Of a stretch of DNA of 9,757 bases, positions 6,186 to 9,757 are shown in pieces; the stretch's first letter is position 1, and each line of letters begins with the position of its first letter. The position numbers and the translations under genes were made by a program. The notes under the pieces are model-generated. The model made no database searches, had not been told where the DNA came from, and saw only the letters and a program-made list of their open reading frames with translations. Source of the DNA: an uncultured Verrucomicrobiae bacterium (GTDB lineage Bacteria; Verrucomicrobiota; Verrucomicrobiia; Verrucomicrobiales; Akkermansiaceae); the NCBI GenBank assembly GCA_937957985.1, contig CALGOH010000292.1, positions 1-9,757 on the forward strand, written 5' to 3'.

Positions 6186-9100
6186 TCAGGGAGTGATCTG
6201 GGTGACCTTCAGGCGGGCGAAGAAGGCCGGCTCGACCCCGCCCGCGGTCAGCAGGTCGAGACTGATGTCGTCGGCCCCGTCGACGGCGGCGCCGTTGACC
6301 GTCCACGGATCGAGATTTCCGAGGTCGGTCGAGGTTTCGATTTCGTACAACACGTCGCCGTTGGCCTTCGCCTCGGCGCCCTTGGTGAAGGTGAGCACTC
6401 CCGCGGCCAGCGTTCCGGGCGAGCCGTCGGCGGCGTTCGGATCGAGTCCGAGCGCGTATTCGGTGAGGTTGACGATGCCGTCGAGGTCGTCGTCGCCGCC
6501 GGGACCTCCGACGGGCGGAACCTGGTCAGAGGCCCAGGTCGAGTAGTTATTGGTCGGGATGACGTTGGTTTCCCCGGGAGTTGCGATCTGGGCGACGTAG
6601 GTCGAGGTGTCCAAGGCGGCTCCTCCATCCGGCACCCTCGATGCGGAATCGAACTCGTTGCCGTTGGGGCCGCCCGCCTCGGTCGCCATCCCTTGCCCCG
6701 GGGTCAGGATCAGAAGCAGGGCATTGTCGGTGGAGGTGTTGTCGGCATGGACCACCGCATCGACGACCGTCCCGGTGATCGACGCTGCATCGGTGCCGGT
6801 GGGATTCTCAAGGGCCGTTCCGGCCACCAGGGCGATCGCATCGGGGCCGTTCTGGATATCGTTGCTGTCGAAGTAGGCATAATCGACATTCGGCACCAGG
6901 GGGCTACCGATGACGAAGAAGCCATTGGCAGGAATCGTGAAACCGGTCAGGTCGATGACGTCGTAGGCCTCGTCGTTGTTGTCGCCGTTGAAGAGCATCA
7001 GGATCAGACCGTTGAGCGATTGGGTCGATCCTGTCTTGTTGTAGAGTTCGATGAATTCCTTATCGTCGGTGCCCTCCGTCTGGGAGTCCACCTCGTTGAT
7101 CACCAGATCGGTGAAGACCTCCTCGTCATCGACGATCGTGACCTCGTCGCTGCCGCTGAGATACCCCGACAAGATGGCGGTGATGGTTACGATCTGATCC
7201 CCGTCATCCACGAAGTCATCATTCGGGAAAAGATCGACGTCGATGCTATCGGTCCCGGTGAGGATCGTGACGGTGTCCTGAACGGAGACCTCGTCGGGAT
7301 TCGAGCTTTCCAGGCGGATCGTCGTGTCGGCCGTTGCATTGGCCGGCAGCATGATGGTCAGGGCATTGGTGACGATCCCGGCCGCCTCAGGGATATTGAC
7401 TGTGTTCGCCGTGAGTGTGAGGGACGCCACGATGGTGTTGAAGGGAGTGCCGTCGACCTCGGTGCCCGGCGAGAAATTTCCGACCGGCGGATTTGCCGGG
7501 TGGAGGGTGTAGCCTCCGGCCGTAGACAGGTCGGGGGAGAGGGTCAGTGAACCGGAGCCCCCTACCGTGCCACTATCGGGGAGCGTGACCGCATAGAGTT
7601 CCTGGTCGAAGGAGTTTCGCAGGCGGACGTTGTCTCCGCTGTCGGTCAGGCTCAGCCCCCCCAAGGATGCCTTCTGAATCTCGGCAGTGCCGAAGTCGGT
7701 CGTCGAGCCGTCCGGGATCGCACCACCCCCGAACACGACGATCGCCGAACCGGGCGCAAGGATCGTGCCGCTGGGGAAGATGTGGACAGCTCCCCGGATG
7801 TTGAAATCAAAGCCTTCTTCGATGATTGAACAGAACGAGAGGTCGAACGGCGTTGCCCCGACGTTGACAATTTCGATGAACTCGTCGCCGGATGATACCG
7901 TGCCGTCGCCGTTGGCGTCTTCGTCAGGCGCATAGTATACTTCGTTGATCAGCAGGGATGCGGGATCGGGATCATCCTGCACGGTGAGCGGGATAGCGTC
8001 GCCGGTGTAGCCGGGAGCGGATATCGAGATCGTGATGATCTGGTCACCATCGGGCCAGAGGTCGTCCACCGCGTCCAGGGGCACGGTTTCATCCGCGTCG
8101 CCATTGAAGAGGGTGATGGTCGTCAGTTGAGGGGTCGCTTCTGAGGAATCACTGGTGAGAACCGTGACATCCAGGTCTCCGGTGGTGTCGGACCTGGTGA
8201 TGGTGAGTGTCGCAGCGGCAGGTCCGTCCGATTCAATGATCGTCGCGGTGTCGAGGCTGGCCGTGAGGGTTGCCGGAGCGGGATTGGCGACCCCGGGGGA
8301 GCCAAAGTCACCATCGCCGTATGGTGTCGCACTGGTGAACCAGTTGGTTCCGACGTTGTTGTCGAGGGTGGGATTGATCAGGGCCATCGATGCACCGTCA
8401 GGGTCGGGAAAGGACGGGCCGCCGTCATATTCGACACGATCGATCTCAAGGGCGCCGGCTGTCGTCAGAATCACCTCGTCGTCGCCATTCGCGAGGATGA
8501 TTGAAGAGTAGACGTAGTCGGGAGTGTAGCCGCCGTTGGAACCGGTGTCGGCATTGCTGCCAAAGACCAGGTATGCACCAGGGGCGATGGTCAGGGGGCC
8601 GCCATTGTTGATGGTGTGGCTGTCGGTGCCCGCGTCGCTGATGGTCCATCCGTTGAGATCGATCGAGCCCGAGGCGGCGTTGAACACCTCGAACCACTCG
8701 TAGCCGGAATCATTGGATGCCGACGGATTCTGCATGATCTCGGTAATGACGATATCACCGGGGGCGAGAACCTCATCGTCCACCAGGTCGAAGGAAGTAT
8801 TGCCGGCGATCAGCCCGGTGCCGGTGGCACTGACGTTCACCTGAAAGGTGCTGCTGAAGTCGGAGTCATCGACTGCCTCCACGCTGACGTCGAAGGTGTC
8901 GGTGTCCGAGGTAAAGTTCAGCGTCGTGCTATCGATCATGCCCTCCAGATTGACTTTGCCGGTCGGAGTGGCGCTTACCGTGACACTCAGAGGGAAGGTG
9001 AGCCCCGCTGCGTTGTTGAGGGAAACCTGGAGCAGATCGGGATCCGTCGTGCCCTCGGTGATCTGGCCAGCCGTCGTCGCGATTGCGATCGTCGGAGTTG

Positions 9101-9737
9101 TCCCAGTGGTGACGGTGAAGGCCGATGGCCATAGGTTTGTGTCGGTGATCGAGTCGCTGGTTGTCCAGTTCGCCTGATTACCGATTGCGGCAAGCAACTC
9201 TCCTTTCGTTCCGGAGAGGGTGCCCGAATAGTAGCCGTTATCGACCTCATCGATGGCGATTGCCGAGGTCCCGTTCACTAGTCCAGTTGGAAGTGCCGAG
9301 GTTGCGGCGCTGGTCGCGTCGGCTTGCCAACCGGTCCCTTCCGAATTCAAGGCGTAGAGAAAGTCCGAGGTATTCTGGTAGGCGAGAATCTGGTCTCCAG
9401 AATTGGCGAGCGCCATGCCAGTGACGGTGATCTTGACTACAGTCCCGACAGCAATGTTTGAAGGGGCCGTCCACGTATCAATACCTTCGTTGCTACGGAA
9501 ACCTCCCGCAGCGAACCAACCATTGTCGGTGAATTTGATGACCGTTCCCGATGAAATCGGCTCGAGGGCGACAAATGCAAACTCGTCGGGATTGTCGAAG
9601 TTGAATCCGACAATCGCTATGTCGCCGGGACTCAGCGCCTTGGCGGCTGATAGGGCCACCAATCCCGAGAAGACGATCGTGAGTAGCTTCGTGGGGAGGT
9701 TTGAGCGCAGTTCTGGGGCGAAGGGTCGTTTCATCAT
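6186..9737 (-). CDS. Large exported lamin-tail-domain protein with Calx-beta-like modules
   Basis: A 1183-residue protein, ATG ATG at 9737/9734, TGA at 6186-6188. Residues 1-34 look like a signal peptide: basic n-region, hydrophobic core LLTIVFSGLVALSA, Ala-x-Ala before the cut at about 34/35. Residues 35-212 form an N-terminal domain ('PGDIAIVGFNFDNPDEF', 'IKFTDNGWF') that I recognise as accompanying lamin-tail proteins but cannot name. Then come three pairs of an Asp-ending beta-sandwich (Calx-beta-like, 214-323, 489-590, 771-872) and a lamin-tail domain (325-484, 592-768, 877-1058). Lamin-tail starts read 'IVITEIMQNP', 'LLINEVYYAP' and 'LVINEVDSQT', each followed by an E-[FW]-[IF]-E-[LIV] strand. 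The tail, 1062-1183, holds an Asp-rich loop and 'EYALGLDP', typical of verrucomicrobial exported proteins. No catalytic domain was seen; surface adhesion or binding is likely. The frame stays open to the window edge, but the signal peptide supports the chosen start. No Shine-Dalgarno is evident. Confidence 0.88.
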   Translation of the reverse strand: MMKRPFAPELRSNLPTKLLTIVFSGLVALSAAKALSPGDIAIVGFNFDNPDEFAFVALEPISSGTVIKFTDNGWFAAGGFRSNEGIDTWTAPSNIAVGTVVKITVTGMALANSGDQILAYQNTSDFLYALNSEGTGWQADATSAATSALPTGLVNGTSAIAIDEVDNGYYSGTLSGTKGELLAAIGNQANWTTSDSITDTNLWPSAFTVTTGTTPTIAIATTAGQITEGTTDPDLLQVSLNNAAGLTFPLSVTVSATPTGKVNLEGMIDSTTLNFTSDTDTFDVSVEAVDDSDFSSTFQVNVSATGTGLIAGNTSFDLVDDEVLAPGDIVITEIMQNPSASNDSGYEWFEVFNAASGSIDLNGWTISDAGTDSHTINNGGPLTIAPGAYLVFGSNADTGSNGGYTPDYVYSSIILANGDDEVILTTAGALEIDRVEYDGGPSFPDPDGASMALINPTLDNNVGTNWFTSATPYGDGDFGSPGVANPAPATLTASLDTATIIESDGPAAATLTITRSDTTGDLDVTVLTSDSSEATPQLTTITLFNGDADETVPLDAVDDLWPDGDQIITISISAPGYTGDAIPLTVQDDPDPASLLINEVYYAPDEDANGDGTVSSGDEFIEIVNVGATPFDLSFCSIIEEGFDFNIRGAVHIFPSGTILAPGSAIVVFGGGAIPDGSTTDFGTAEIQKASLGGLSLTDSGDNVRLRNSFDQELYAVTLPDSGTVGGSGSLTLSPDLSTAGGYTLHPANPPVGNFSPGTEVDGTPFNTIVASLTLTANTVNIPEAAGIVTNALTIMLPANATADTTIRLESSNPDEVSVQDTVTILTGTDSIDVDLFPNDDFVDDGDQIVTITAILSGYLSGSDEVTIVDDEEVFTDLVINEVDSQTEGTDDKEFIELYNKTGSTQSLNGLILMLFNGDNNDEAYDVIDLTGFTIPANGFFVIGSPLVPNVDYAYFDSNDIQNGPDAIALVAGTALENPTGTDAASITGTVVDAVVHADNTSTDNALLLILTPGQGMATEAGGPNGNEFDSASRVPDGGAALDTSTYVAQIATPGETNVIPTNNYSTWASDQVPPVGGPGGDDDLDGIVNLTEYALGLDPNAADGSPGTLAAGVLTFTKGAEAKANGDVLYEIETSTDLGNLDPWTVNGAAVDGADDISLDLLTAGGVEPAFFARLKVTQITP
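6564..9098 (-). repeat. Three tandem Calx-beta-like + lamin-tail module pairs
   Basis: Residues 214-1058 of the exported protein alternate between about 100-residue beta-sandwich segments and about 160-180-residue lamin-tail domains. The sandwich segments end in an acidic strand (VDDE, QDDP, VDDEE). The second and third share a 'DGDQI-TI…GY' pattern, while the first has lost it. The pairs have diverged strongly at protein level, so this is an old duplication or modular assembly rather than a recent repeat. Confidence 0.7.
9636..9737 (-). other. Signal peptide of the large exported protein
   Basis: These bases encode residues 1-34: several Arg/Lys residues, a hydrophobic core, and a small-residue cleavage context (SAAKA before LSPGD). 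This is a Sec-type signal as judged by eye. The proteins at 1157-3070 and 3078-4592 instead have anchors without a clear cleavage site. Confidence 0.75.
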
Positions 9738-9757
9738 CTGGGTGCGGAACGGGTTCA

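Noticed and set aside
5838..7550. Long plus-strand open frame of about 570 codons opposite pdxH and the exported-protein gene
   Set aside because: It spans two real genes and a terminator, and its product has no recognisable motif. It is a by-product of codon bias in the antisense strand.
1..9757. CRISPR array, tRNA, rRNA, insertion sequence, toxin-antitoxin or defence system
   Set aside because: No regular short repeats with spacers, no cloverleaf-like sequence, no transposase or nuclease motifs, and no terminal inverted repeats were seen.

Overview
The window looks like chromosomal DNA from a high-GC Gram-negative bacterium of the Verrucomicrobiota, most likely near Luteolibacter, Haloferula or Verrucomicrobium. 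The clearest pointer is the C-terminus of the large secreted protein at the right end: an Asp-rich DxDxDG-like loop, an 'EYALGLDP' motif, then a short beta-rich tail, a pattern I associate with exported proteins of that phylum. The multi-unit DUF4340 protein beside a GldG-like protein also fits. No RNA gene, insertion sequence, CRISPR array, phage gene or origin was seen. The phylum assignment is inference, not proof.

Layout. (1) Bases 1-1111, plus strand: the 3' part of a gene whose product has a charged helical segment, a TPR-like helical pair and a very regular right-handed parallel beta-helix. (2) Bases 1112-1156: a short gap between convergent genes. (3) Bases 1157-5341, minus strand: a tightly packed three-gene unit, read right to left as an ABC-2/GldF-like permease (4589-5341), a GldG-like membrane-anchored protein (3078-4592, 4-base ATGA overlap with the permease) and a DUF4340 protein (1157-3070, 7-base gap). 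(4) Bases 5432-6067, minus strand: pdxH, pyridoxamine 5'-phosphate oxidase, 90 bases upstream of the permease. (5) Bases 6115-6147: a strong intrinsic terminator on the minus strand. (6) Bases 6186-9737, minus strand: a 1183-residue exported protein with a signal peptide, an unnamed N-terminal domain, three Calx-beta-like plus lamin-tail pairs, and the C-terminal module.

How the genes work together. The permease, GldG-like and DUF4340 proteins very probably form one envelope complex related to the GldF/GldG half of the flavobacterial gliding-associated ABC transporter. The ATP-binding subunit is not in the window; the place where it would be expected, just upstream of the permease, holds pdxH. 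PdxH makes pyridoxal 5'-phosphate and is a housekeeping neighbour that may share a transcript with the permease unit, because no terminator lies between them. The large exported protein is a separate transcription unit closed by its own terminator.

I did not find a convincing new defence or catalytic system. The points most worth a second look are the ATPase-less Gld-like unit, the four-fold repeat inside the DUF4340 protein, the modular build and unnamed end domains of the large exported protein, and the near-perfect beta-helix ladder. Most long alternative frames here are by-products of high GC content.
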